A stretch of DNA of 64,000 nucleotides from assembly GCA_946414885.1 (NCBI GenBank), contig CAMKQH010000007.1, positions 100,833 through 164,832 on the forward strand. Reading direction: 5' to 3'. The stretch comes from an uncultured Lachnospiraceae bacterium (GTDB lineage Bacteria; Bacillota; Clostridia; Lachnospirales; Lachnospiraceae). This document shows positions 1 through 8,397 of this stretch, one piece after another. Under the pieces are notes generated by a model. That model saw only the letters and a list, made by a program, of their open reading frames with translations. It searched no databases and had not been told where the DNA came from. Numbering within the stretch: position 1 is the stretch's first letter; the number at the start of each line of letters is the position of its first letter. Position numbers and translations under genes: made by a program.

Positions 1-1
1 A

Positions 2-367
2 TACAGCAAGTCAGACCGTCTGACCCTCGAGGATAACGTATCGCATTTTGGTCTGCACAACGTGAAGATCATCGATCACGTGGACGAGGAGACCATGAAG
101 GATTGCCCGAAGCCCGTGCTTGTGTTCCTGGTGGCTTCCGCCAGCACGGACCAGGAGCTTCGCTTCCTCACAAAGCTTAATCCCGAGATCAACGTAGTCG
201 TATATACCTTGGACTTCAAGGTGGCAGCGGGCATTCAGGCAACGCTCCAGGAGCTCGGCCTGGAGGACGTGGAGACGATCCAGATCTCCGTCGCAAAGCT
301 TGGCAGCAACAACACCTTCAAGCAGGAGCCCGCTCCTTGGATCATCACTGCAAAATCTCGCGTATAA
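2..367 (+). CDS. cbiT: Cobalt-precorrin-6B C5,15-methyltransferase CbiT, 5'-truncated
   Basis: The frame is open from base 2 and runs off the left edge, so only about 121 C-terminal residues are present. The ending VETIQISVAKLG followed by PAPWIITAKS matches the close of CbiT and of the CobL C-terminal domain, which use S-adenosylmethionine to methylate and decarboxylate the precorrin ring in cobalamin synthesis. The residues before it (LTLEDNVSHFGLHNVKIIDH) fit the Rossmann methyltransferase segment after the SAM-binding loop. It may be a CbiT alone or the end of a CbiE-CbiT fusion; the missing 5' part decides. The stop lies 7 bases from the convergent stop of the next gene. No other cobalamin gene is in the window. 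Confidence 0.8.
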   Translation, partial: YSKSDRLTLEDNVSHFGLHNVKIIDHVDEETMKDCPKPVLVFLVASASTDQELRFLTKLNPEINVVVYTLDFKVAAGIQATLQELGLEDVETIQISVAKLGSNNTFKQEPAPWIITAKSRV

Positions 368-374
368 ATCTAAA

Positions 375-1265
375 TTAACCAATAAGATCAGAAAGAGGTG
401 CGAAGGAATATCCCATTTCCTCCCATTTAGTAAGGAGTTCATCGAGGATTTCCGCATTGGTTTTGGATGTGTTGTGTAGAAGGACGATGGCGCCCGGATG
501 GATGCGCGTGGTCAGCTTGGAAAAGGCTTCCTCATGGGTGGGCTGATCATTTACGTTCCAATCGACGTAAGCCAGGCTCCAAAAGAAGGTCGCATAGCCC
601 AGTTCCTTCGCCATCTGCAGATTCTCCGTATTATACTTTCCCTGCGGCGGACGATAATATGCCGGCATCTCCTGCCCGGTCACCTCAAAAAACTTTGTTC
701 TGACGTCGTCCATTTCCTTCTGAAAAGTGACGAGATCAGAAATCTTAGACATATCTGGATGGTGGTAGGTGTGGTCACCCACGGCGTGACCCTCTGCCAC
801 CATTCTTTTTACCAACTCCGGCGCAGATTCCAAGAAATGGCCCACCACAAAAAAGGTTGCCGGCGCATGGTGCTTTTTCAGCGCATCCAAGATCGCCTCC
901 GTATTGCCATTCTCATAGCCACAGTCAAAGGTCAGATAAATCTTCTTTTCGTCTCCCGGCGCCACGTAATACGCGTTATATTCTTTCATCTTATCCGGCG
1001 TGGCATTCCCCGCCGGCTTTGCTCCCTGGGTTCCAAATCCAAGTCCCCAGTTCTCCGTCCCCGGCAGCATGGGGGAATTCAAGGCAAAGGGCCAGGCATC
1101 CTGACCATTCATCCCAACCTCTCCCAACACTGCGCCGGAACTTGACTGGGCCTGCGTCCTTTCACCGTACTCTTCCACGTAATCAGCCAACCCTCTTCCG
1201 GCCAGGAACGCCATGAGCAGAAAAAGTAATGCTGGAACGACTTTCTGAAAAGGATATGTCTTCAT
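375..1265 (-). CDS. Secreted polysaccharide deacetylase, PdaA-like (NodB fold)
   Basis: All NodB deacetylase motifs are visible: TFDCGYENG (motif 1, catalytic Asp), HTYHHPD (metal-binding His pair), RPPQGKYN, the Trp-rich FFWSLAYVDW and LLHN. The order and the YENG tail of motif 1 fit the PdaA group, which removes acetyl groups from peptidoglycan muramic acid in spore cortex formation; chitin or xylan deacetylation cannot be excluded. The N-terminus MKTYPFQKVVPALLFLLMAF is a signal or anchor helix, followed by a Ser/Gln-rich linker. ATG codons at 1277 and 1271 are also in frame; 1265 is preferred because the signal peptide starts there and GGAAA precedes it. It is convergent with cbiT. Confidence 0.88.
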   Translation of the reverse strand: MKTYPFQKVVPALLFLLMAFLAGRGLADYVEEYGERTQAQSSSGAVLGEVGMNGQDAWPFALNSPMLPGTENWGLGFGTQGAKPAGNATPDKMKEYNAYYVAPGDEKKIYLTFDCGYENGNTEAILDALKKHHAPATFFVVGHFLESAPELVKRMVAEGHAVGDHTYHHPDMSKISDLVTFQKEMDDVRTKFFEVTGQEMPAYYRPPQGKYNTENLQMAKELGYATFFWSLAYVDWNVNDQPTHEEAFSKLTTRIHPGAIVLLHNTSKTNAEILDELLTKWEEMGYSFAPLSDLIG

Positions 1266-1405
1266 AGTCATTTCCATTTCTGGTTTTACGTCATTCTATT
1301 CCGAGTTGCGCAGCGTTATGACAATGTCTAAGGCACGCCAATATGCCCACGCCCTAAGGTATGTTATTATCGACATTATGCCTATGTCCAAAGTACGTTA
1401 TTTGC

Positions 1406-3238
1406 CTATGTCCGAAGACTCGTAAAGGTGCCGACCAAATCCAGCCGCCCATAGCCCCATTCCTTGTTTGGATAGCTTAAGTCCGCCTGGCGCCTTGCCC
1501 CGCGGATCAGATACCCTTTCACCACACGGCTGTCCGCAAAAATATTATTTCTTTCCACGACCGCCCATTGCATCAGCTGGGCCACGGCTCCCGCCGTCAG
1601 GGCCGCCGCAAAGCCGGAACCGCTCTGCTTTCCGTAGATCGTGGAGACGTCCACCCCAGGAGCGCTGACGTCCGGCCGAGGCAAGCCATTTCTTGAAAAT
1701 CCCCGCCCCGATTCAATGTAAAAGCTTGCATTTGCGGGATGATAGGCAGATACGGCGATCACCTCCGAAGCCATGGCGGGCTCCGTCAGCGTCACGTCTG
1801 GCTGGGGACTTAGAAAATAGACCGGCGTCTGCTGAAACTGAAGCAGCGGAAGCCAAAGATCAAACACGCCGCCCTGGGCGTCCCCCGTCCCGTCACCCTG
1901 TCCAATGACGCGTATGGTCCAAATGCCGGGCGTTGGCTCCACAAAGCGAAAGAAAATCAGTTCTTCCCCGGAGCTCGGCTCGATCAGAGTCGAATAAATG
2001 GTCACTCGTGTCCTTTCATAGACAAAGCTAAAGGTGATGCTCTGACGAAGGCCCAGCGGAATCGGCGGAATGACCTCTCCGCCCGGGGATCTGATCTCAA
2101 CATTTAACACATTGGTTCTTCTTCCCCACAATTCCATATAGAAACCGCCATTGCCTTCCGCCACGCGGATCTCCACGTTCTTTGCGCTGGAAGCCGCCGC
2201 CCCCGTTGCATTTCCCACGCCGCCTGAAACCGTCAGTGCTCCGTTTTCCGCAGAGGCGGCCAAATTCCCGCGGAAATGTCCCGCGCCGTTCCCTTCATTC
2301 CCTCCGCAGACAATGACGGCGCAATTACGTTTTAGCGCCACCTGATTCAAATATGCAGACAACGGGGAAGTCCCTGAATGATTTCCCATGGAGGTTCCAA
2401 TGCCAAGGCATATCACCACGGGGCGCTGAAACAACCTGACAAAGCTTTCGCAATACTTTACCGCCAGCATCACGTCATTTTCCTGATAGGCCAGCGCCTC
2501 CGACGGAAGAAGATAATAATTCTTCAAATACTCCTTCGCGGGCTTGAGCTTCACCACGACGATCCCTGCTTCCGGCGCAGCTCCCCGGAATCCTTGGGGT
2601 ATCATGCGTGATGCGTCTAGAACACCTCCCGCACCAGATCCGGCCACGCTGCCCGCTGCCACGCTTGCGAGGGCCGTTCCATGGCCCACTTCATCCACCG
2701 AAGGCACAACCTCCAATGGATTTGCACTCCGCAGCGCCTGATTGATCTGTTCCCTTGTATATTCGCTGCCATATAGGAAACCCTCCGGCGGCGGTCCCGT
2801 CTGATCCGTTTGATCCCAGATGGCTTCAAGGCGCGTATTTCCAAACTCATCGCGAAACAACGGACTTCGGTAATCAATTCCCGTGTCGATCAGGCAGATC
2901 AGCGTGCCAAAGCCCGTGAGATTCAGCGGAGGTCCCTGCACCTGTGAGATTCCGCTTGCAATCAATGCCGCAGGATCAAAGGGCAACGGCGCCTGCGTTG
3001 GTGGAAACATGGGCTCATCCCCTTCGATCTGCATTAATCCGTAAAGCTTTGGAATCCCTTGATATTCATAGAAATCCGTTTCCAGGCTCGGCAAGGAGCC
3101 ATTGTCCACGTAAATCACCTGGTAGCGATCATTAATCTGCTCCGTACACAGTACCGGCGCGAATTCCGATCCATCCACCGGAAAATCGGTCACGTAATCA
3201 TAGGTTTGCTCTGAAAGAATGGCTTGCTGACAAGTCAT
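1406..3238 (-). CDS. Csp-like S8 (subtilase) family protein lacking the catalytic Ser
   Basis: This 610-residue subtilisin-fold protein has the Asp motif LICLIDTGIDY (D118) and the His motif GHGTALAS (H186). The oxyanion Asn motif CGGNEGN (N314) is also present, inside the split catalytic domain and jelly-roll insert typical of clostridial CspA/B/C and related Lachnospiraceae proteases. The third motif, normally GTSxAA, reads SGSGFAAALTAGA, so Gly542 occupies the nucleophile position. The family cleaves or, as pseudoproteases CspA and CspC of Clostridioides difficile, signals in spore germination. No signal peptide is visible. An in-frame TTG at 3250 exists, but GGAG six bases before ATG 3238 decides the start. 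It stands alone, with no germination partners nearby. Confidence 0.85.
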   Translation of the reverse strand: MTCQQAILSEQTYDYVTDFPVDGSEFAPVLCTEQINDRYQVIYVDNGSLPSLETDFYEYQGIPKLYGLMQIEGDEPMFPPTQAPLPFDPAALIASGISQVQGPPLNLTGFGTLICLIDTGIDYRSPLFRDEFGNTRLEAIWDQTDQTGPPPEGFLYGSEYTREQINQALRSANPLEVVPSVDEVGHGTALASVAAGSVAGSGAGGVLDASRMIPQGFRGAAPEAGIVVVKLKPAKEYLKNYYLLPSEALAYQENDVMLAVKYCESFVRLFQRPVVICLGIGTSMGNHSGTSPLSAYLNQVALKRNCAVIVCGGNEGNGAGHFRGNLAASAENGALTVSGGVGNATGAAASSAKNVEIRVAEGNGGFYMELWGRRTNVLNVEIRSPGGEVIPPIPLGLRQSITFSFVYERTRVTIYSTLIEPSSGEELIFFRFVEPTPGIWTIRVIGQGDGTGDAQGGVFDLWLPLLQFQQTPVYFLSPQPDVTLTEPAMASEVIAVSAYHPANASFYIESGRGFSRNGLPRPDVSAPGVDVSTIYGKQSGSGFAAALTAGAVAQLMQWAVVERNNIFADSRVVKGYLIRGARRQADLSYPNKEWGYGRLDLVGTFTSLRT

Positions 3239-3323
3239 GCAGTTCTCCAAGGAAAGAATGATCTAATACATTCTATGTCTGCGAACAAATAAAGAATCAG
3301 AAATTTAATAAAAGGGATCAGAA

Positions 3324-3350
3324 AGACCGGCGATGCTTTTTCGCCGGTCT
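3324..3350 (-). terminator. Intrinsic terminator after GH5 gene
   Basis: A perfect 10-bp stem AGACCGGCGA/TCGCCGGTCT with a 7-base loop lies 55 bases after the GH5 stop on the minus strand. The T-rich stretch after it is weak, so efficiency is uncertain. Confidence 0.6.
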
Positions 3351-3404
3351 CACTTATCCCTATCCTATCTTATCTTGTTCCTGTCAGCCATTCTCCACCG
3401 CCAT

Positions 3405-4691
3405 TTATTCACTAACGGAATTTGCGATCAGAGCGTCTGCCAGGTTCTTGTCATACCAATCAAGCGTTCTCCTGTTAAAGATACCAAAGTTTTCGCCCGT
3501 GGTGTTATAGCATCCGTTATCCCACCAGAAACACTTGATGCCACAGTCATTCATGGCACTCAGGTAATCCGTCGCCCACTTGATGACTTCCTCGGAATTT
3601 CCCTTGTTCACGGCACCAAATTCCGTGACGATCACGGGCACGTCCTTCTTCAGAAAGAAATTATTGAGCTGCTTGAGCGTGTTAACGATGGAGGCGCGCT
3701 GTGATCCGTCCCAGGTATCATAGAAACTTGCGTCCGTGCCCGCATACGTAAAGTAATACGGCGTGTACATGTGGACTGCCACGGCAATATAATTATCTTC
3801 CGGAACCTTAAAATCCTGGATGGCGGTATACCCTGCATTGTTTCCATAGGTGCAAAGAATCAGGATTCTCTTTTCATTATTTCCGCCGGTACTGCGAACG
3901 GCATCCACGAAGGCTTGATTCATGCGGTTGATGATCTCGCGCTCCTGCTTGGTTCCGCCATTCCACTCTTCCGCCGTTCCCTTGTTTCTGGGCTCATTCA
4001 TGCCCTCAAACATCAATCGTTCATCATAATCCTTAAATCGCTCTGCCACCTGCGTCCAAATTGCCGTCAGTTCCTTCGTCACTGCTTCTTCCTTATCAGC
4101 CGTCGGCTTCAGCCAAAAGTCCGGTTCATGATGCGTGTCGATCATCACGTACAGACCTGCATTCAGCGCATAATCCACGATCTCCTGAACGCGGTCCAGC
4201 CACTTTTCGTTGATGACGTAATCCGGCGCTTTTCCCAGGTGTTCCGCAAACGTAACGGGAATACGCACGGCTTTGAATCCTTGCGCGGCGATCGCATCTA
4301 TCATCTCCTGGGTAGTCTTGGGATTACCCCAATACGTTTCCGCATTCAAACTGTTACCCGCACCGTGTGCGTCCAAGGTATTTCCCAAATTCCACCCGAT
4401 ATTTATGTGAGAAAAAAGTTCAAAGACGGCAGACCTGTCCGCAACAAACGGCTCCTTGGGTTCCTGCGTCTTCAATTCCTGCGAAGCTGGTTCCGGCGTG
4501 GAAGACTCCACGGAGGAAGACTCTTCCGTGGAAACTTCCGGAGTCGTTACTTCTTCTGAACTCGAAACGCTCTCTTCACTCGTCTTCGCCACGGATCCTT
4601 TACCGTTATCGCATCCCCCCAAAAATAACGTTGCCATCATTGCGATGGAAAAAATTGCCATCATTCCTTTTTTGTGTATTCTTTTTCTCAT
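3405..4691 (-). CDS. Secreted GH5 endoglucanase lipoprotein (GH5_4-like)
   Basis: The N-terminus MRKRIHKKGMMAIFSIAMMATLFLGGC is a lipoprotein signal with the lipobox Cys at residue 27. A Ser/Glu/Pro-rich linker of about 55 residues follows, then a (beta/alpha)8 GH5 domain. Visible GH5 landmarks are INIGWNLGNTLDA, AVRIPVTF, MIDTHHEP, the acid/base Glu233 in MNEPR and the nucleophile Glu357 in VTEFG, then FWWDNG. The WNLGNTLDA start is typical of subfamily GH5_4, whose members cut cellulose, mixed-linkage glucan, xyloglucan or glucomannan. It sits downstream of the importer operon but is separated from it by a terminator. It is likely the cell-surface enzyme that makes oligosaccharides for uptake (inference). 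Confidence 0.92.
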   Translation of the reverse strand: MRKRIHKKGMMAIFSIAMMATLFLGGCDNGKGSVAKTSEESVSSSEEVTTPEVSTEESSSVESSTPEPASQELKTQEPKEPFVADRSAVFELFSHINIGWNLGNTLDAHGAGNSLNAETYWGNPKTTQEMIDAIAAQGFKAVRIPVTFAEHLGKAPDYVINEKWLDRVQEIVDYALNAGLYVMIDTHHEPDFWLKPTADKEEAVTKELTAIWTQVAERFKDYDERLMFEGMNEPRNKGTAEEWNGGTKQEREIINRMNQAFVDAVRSTGGNNEKRILILCTYGNNAGYTAIQDFKVPEDNYIAVAVHMYTPYYFTYAGTDASFYDTWDGSQRASIVNTLKQLNNFFLKKDVPVIVTEFGAVNKGNSEEVIKWATDYLSAMNDCGIKCFWWDNGCYNTTGENFGIFNRRTLDWYDKNLADALIANSVSE

Positions 4692-4790
4692 TATAAAATC
4701 ACCATTTCTTTCTAATGAAATCTGCTAATAAACGATACGCCACACAATTTGGTTCATCGGCGTAAGTCAATTGGAATAAGAATAAAATAA

Positions 4791-4817
4791 GGGATGGAGT
4801 CCCGGAAACACCATCCC
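4791..4817 (-). terminator. Intrinsic terminator of the importer operon
   Basis: The stem GGGATGG/CCATCCC with a 13-base loop lies just after the distal solute-binding gene. On the minus strand it is followed by TTATTTTATTCTTA. It probably ends the operon before the GH5 gene. Confidence 0.65.
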
Positions 4818-4854
4818 CTATATATACGTAATTTAATTATAGTAAGCTACTTAA

Positions 4855-6375
4855 TTACTTGTTAGCCTCGTCGATAGCGGTCATGAACTCTGCTCTGTGA
4901 GCTTCGATCGTCTCAGAGATAGGCGGGCAGTTAGGGAATACCTGCCAGGTCAGCCAAGGACCCATGTCGATGGTAGGAATCAGGCCATGATAGGTAACCA
5001 TACCCTTGGTGGTCATCATATCCAGAGTCTCATTGATTGCACGCAGATCACTAACAACGCCGTTAGCATACTGGTTCTTCCAAGCCTTGTAATCTTCGAA
5101 TCCAGGAAGAGCTACGTTAGCATCGGTGTAAAGGTTCCAAGCGAATGCGATCTTCCAAGCCTTCTCATCGCTGTAGTTGCCAGGGATACACATAAGGTTG
5201 TTATCCCAGCAGTTGGTGTAATCGCTCATCTGAGGTCCCTTCGGGAACATTACGAAACCAACGGGATCGGTCATACCAGGGTTGGTAAGATTGCCGTCTG
5301 CATCATATGCAGGCTTCAGATCGTTGTTCATCAAGTAAGCCTGGTCAGGAAGGAATACGAACTCACCGTTCAGGAATGCGTTCTTGTAGTAATCCCACTC
5401 AGCACCTTCGGGATCCTGCAGACGATACTCGGTGAACATGTCTCTTGCCCAGTTAAGGCCTTCAACAGTCTTAGGATCGTCAACCTTGTAAACGAACTTG
5501 CCGCTAGCGTCCTTACCAACGAACTCACCGCCGTTGGAGTAAACAGCCTGCTCGGTCATAACGCCGTTGTTGCATCCGAATGCGTATACTTCGTAAACGC
5601 CATCGTTGTTCTTATCCTGTCTAACCTTCTTACAAAGCTCTTCGAACTTGTCAAAGGTCCACTGACCATTCTTCTGGAGATCATAGATCTCTTCAGGATC
5701 AATGCCAGCTTCCTTCAGCAGTCTCTCGTTGAAGTACATACCGGTACGAGGCTCGGAGTAGTCGCCATACATAGCGTAAATAGCATCGCCGTACTTGAAC
5801 AGCTCATGAGTCTTGTTCAGCTGGAACTTCTTAGCGCTGAAGTCAAGGCAGCTCAGCTTGGACAAATCCTTCATCAGGCCACTTGCCATTGCGGACATAA
5901 CTGCGGGATCTCTTCTAAGAACCCATACGTAGTTAGCGCCGTCATCGGGAGCGGATGCATAATCAACGAACTTCTGAGGAGTATCACCCCACTCATCCAA
6001 CTTCTCCTGATGGATCTTGAAGTTGTAAGTGGTCTGGATCCAATCCAGATACTCTTCCTTAGCTTCATCATACTCGGTCTTAGCTACGTCGTCATCGGTG
6101 GGAGGCCATGCGGTCCACCAGTCACGGATAACGATCTCCATGCCGCCAAGATCGTAAACGTTACCATTCTCATCCTTAAGAATGGTATACTTGGATACTT
6201 CAGTGTCAGTAGAAGACTGTCCGTCATCGCTAGGCTTAACTTCTCCGCCACCCTGGCTGGAAGAAGATTCGGAGCTACCGTCTGCGGGAGTCTTTCCGTC
6301 ACATGCTGCAAGACTAGCGATCATGGTCGTTGCCAATGCAGCTGCCATCAGTTTCTTGAACATTTTACTCTTCAT
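4855..6375 (-). CDS. Sugar ABC transporter solute-binding lipoprotein
   Basis: This 506-residue family-1 extracellular solute-binding protein carries the lipoprotein signal MKSKMFKKLMAAALATTMIASLAAC with Cys25 as acylation site. A Ser/Gly/Gln-rich spacer follows, then a long two-lobed binding fold (for example GMYFNERLLKEAGIDP and FVFLPDQAYLMNN). It would capture an oligosaccharide outside the membrane and hand it to the two permeases encoded just upstream. The RBS is strong (AAAAAGGAGGAAAAAA before ATG). It is the last gene of the nine-gene operon. The 90-base gap to the preceding permease holds a TATATATAT tract and two copies of a GTCCGA-GGGCA-like motif, so an internal promoter is possible. 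The substrate cannot be read from sequence. Confidence 0.9.
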   Translation of the reverse strand: MKSKMFKKLMAAALATTMIASLAACDGKTPADGSSESSSSQGGGEVKPSDDGQSSTDTEVSKYTILKDENGNVYDLGGMEIVIRDWWTAWPPTDDDVAKTEYDEAKEEYLDWIQTTYNFKIHQEKLDEWGDTPQKFVDYASAPDDGANYVWVLRRDPAVMSAMASGLMKDLSKLSCLDFSAKKFQLNKTHELFKYGDAIYAMYGDYSEPRTGMYFNERLLKEAGIDPEEIYDLQKNGQWTFDKFEELCKKVRQDKNNDGVYEVYAFGCNNGVMTEQAVYSNGGEFVGKDASGKFVYKVDDPKTVEGLNWARDMFTEYRLQDPEGAEWDYYKNAFLNGEFVFLPDQAYLMNNDLKPAYDADGNLTNPGMTDPVGFVMFPKGPQMSDYTNCWDNNLMCIPGNYSDEKAWKIAFAWNLYTDANVALPGFEDYKAWKNQYANGVVSDLRAINETLDMMTTKGMVTYHGLIPTIDMGPWLTWQVFPNCPPISETIEAHRAEFMTAIDEANK

Positions 6376-6465
6376 TTTTTTCCTCCTTTTTATATATATA
6401 ATACGTCACTGCCCGTCGGACACATATATTTCCGGGATGCCCTCGGACGTGATATTATATATCCT

Positions 6466-7464
6466 TTACATTTTAATACCGGAACTGGACAAGCTTTCCA
6501 CAAATCCCTTCTGTGCAAACAGATACAAGATGATCAACGGAAGCAGGAACAACATGGTTCCGGCTGACAATACGGCGTTCGAATACGCCACGGATACGGA
6601 AGTCTTACTACCAACCAGGCGCGTCATGTATGCGCCCAATCCTTCTACCAGGCCGTTCAGCGTCGTGCTGAGCAAAGGCGTGGTGCCAAGGAACATGCTG
6701 GAGTAGAATCCGTCCGTCCACTGCCATACGTAAGCAAACAGGAAACAGGAAGTCAAGATCGGCTTTGCATCGGGAAGCATAATGCGAAGGAAGGTCTTCA
6801 TCGTGCCGCAACCGTCAACGTAAGCAGCCTCTTCCAACTCCTTCGGAATGTTACGGAAGAACTGTCTTACCATGTAGATGTACAGGCCGTTCTTCAATCC
6901 CATGCACAGAAAGCTCATCATAAAATAGGGTAAAACCGATCCCTTAAGGTTTATTGTATCACCAGTTATCAATTTTGACAATCCCAAAATATCAAAGAAT
7001 CTAAAATGCAGATGCAAAGATACCGAAACTGTCTGCGGAGGTACAAGGATTACCAGCATTACGCAGGCGAACCAGAACTTCTTGAACGGGAAGTCAAACC
7101 TGGCAAATCCGTATCCCACAACGGTGGTTACCGCCACCTGAATCACCGCGATTGCCAGCGACATGAAGAAGGAATTGAACAAGCTCTTCTGATAGTTCAT
7201 CAGTTTGGCAGCCAACTCATAGTTCGCGCTCGTGGGATGCGCAGGAATGGAAATAACGGTAGGATTATAGATGTCTCCTTCCGGCATGAAGCTAATGGAA
7301 ATCTTGTTAAAGATCGGCTGAAGGATCAAAAAGCACATACCAAACAGAAGAATAAAACGGCAAATGCTAATACCATACTTCATTATGGTCTTCTTCAGCA
7401 GATATCCGTTGGACTTTCTATTTCTTACCCAAAAGTTGTCTTTCTTTACTTTCACCTTACTCAT
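6466..7464 (-). CDS. Carbohydrate ABC permease, MalG type (set 2)
   Basis: This six-helix inner-membrane permease has the binding-protein-dependent transport EAA loop, EELEEAAYVDGCGTMKTFLRIMLP, which docks the ATPase. The N-terminal KKTIMKYGISICRFILLFGMCFLI begins the first helix. It pairs with the permease encoded immediately upstream; the two frames overlap by 8 bases, indicating translational coupling. The C-terminus ends SSSGIKM, typical of MalG-like subunits. No ATP-binding subunit is encoded in the operon, so it must share an MsmX-like ATPase from elsewhere (inference). Confidence 0.92.
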   Translation of the reverse strand: MSKVKVKKDNFWVRNRKSNGYLLKKTIMKYGISICRFILLFGMCFLILQPIFNKISISFMPEGDIYNPTVISIPAHPTSANYELAAKLMNYQKSLFNSFFMSLAIAVIQVAVTTVVGYGFARFDFPFKKFWFACVMLVILVPPQTVSVSLHLHFRFFDILGLSKLITGDTINLKGSVLPYFMMSFLCMGLKNGLYIYMVRQFFRNIPKELEEAAYVDGCGTMKTFLRIMLPDAKPILTSCFLFAYVWQWTDGFYSSMFLGTTPLLSTTLNGLVEGLGAYMTRLVGSKTSVSVAYSNAVLSAGTMLFLLPLIILYLFAQKGFVESLSSSGIKM

Positions 7465-8365
7465 AATAGTAAACCCCCTTTGAGATCAGAAATGAAGTAA
7501 TTGCAATGAATGCCATTACCACCAGGAAGTACACCCAGGACATGGCGGAAGCCAGACCATAGTTCAACTGACCGGCCATGATCACCTGAATCTTTGAAAT
7601 CAGCTCATTGTCAGATCTCATACTGAAGTCGATGATGGTATAAATCCAGTTTACCAGGAAAAGGGAACTGATCATGGGGAAGGTAATCTTCCAAAGTGCT
7701 TCCCATGCGGTACAACCCTCAATGTCAGCTGCCTCGTACATGCTGGACGAAATGGTCTGCAAACCAGACAGGAAAATGATGATCTGGATGCCGGAGGCGA
7801 TCGCCACGTCATAAATTCCGTCGATAACCTCAAACACCTTTTCAAATGCCTTGGTACCAACGCCGGCCGTTTTGAAGATCTCCTCAATTACTCCCGTCAC
7901 GCTGATGCCGGAAGCTGCCTGTTCAATGGTGTCAGCAAGCTGCGCCGCAACGGAGTTATTGTCTTCAAGACCCAGAACGATGCCGGAGGACAAGATCACG
8001 GGGAGGAAGAAAATTGCTCTCACAAGTGCCCTGCCGTGGAATTTCTGATTTAGTATCAATGCCACGAAGAAGCTGAAGACCATTACCGCAAAGGTATTGA
8101 TCACCATCTTTGTCATTACTTCCGTCAACTGTCTTACGAAATCAGCATCTATGGTAAAGGCATGATTAAACCATTTGATGCCTGCATAAGTCTGTACGAA
8201 AGAAGCCGGGCCCAGATCCACCTGACAAAAAGCCATGCTCAGCGATTGAAGCAACGGTTTTATCATAAACATCAAAAAACCAAGAATGAACGGTGAGATG
8301 AACAGGTAACCCGCTATCGCTTTACGTTTTTGAAGACCAGCTAATTTGCTCTTCTGTTTTTTCAT
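7457..8365 (-). CDS. Sugar ABC permease, MalF/UgpA type (set 2)
   Basis: This 302-residue permease has the EAA motif MYEAADIEGCTAWEALWKITFPMI in the cytoplasmic loop that contacts the ATPase, and about six hydrophobic helices. An unusual segment of about 60 residues (GLEDNNSVAAQLADTIEQ onward) lies between helices in the middle of the domain. This is longer than in ordinary UgpA-like subunits and could be an external loop contacting the solute-binding protein. It is translationally coupled to the next permease by an 8-base overlap. The gene order MalF, MalG, binding protein matches a complete second importer placed after the accessory genes. Confidence 0.92.
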   Translation of the reverse strand: MKKQKSKLAGLQKRKAIAGYLFISPFILGFLMFMIKPLLQSLSMAFCQVDLGPASFVQTYAGIKWFNHAFTIDADFVRQLTEVMTKMVINTFAVMVFSFFVALILNQKFHGRALVRAIFFLPVILSSGIVLGLEDNNSVAAQLADTIEQAASGISVTGVIEEIFKTAGVGTKAFEKVFEVIDGIYDVAIASGIQIIIFLSGLQTISSSMYEAADIEGCTAWEALWKITFPMISSLFLVNWIYTIIDFSMRSDNELISKIQVIMAGQLNYGLASAMSWVYFLVVMAFIAITSFLISKGVYYYE

Positions 8366-8397
8366 AATTCACGATCCTTTCTAAATTTCTCAGTCTA

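Noticed and set aside
4897..6567. Long plus-strand open frame of 556 codons opposite the solute-binding protein
   Set aside because: It is a mirror of the real lipoprotein gene on the minus strand; it has no RBS and no domain-like sequence.
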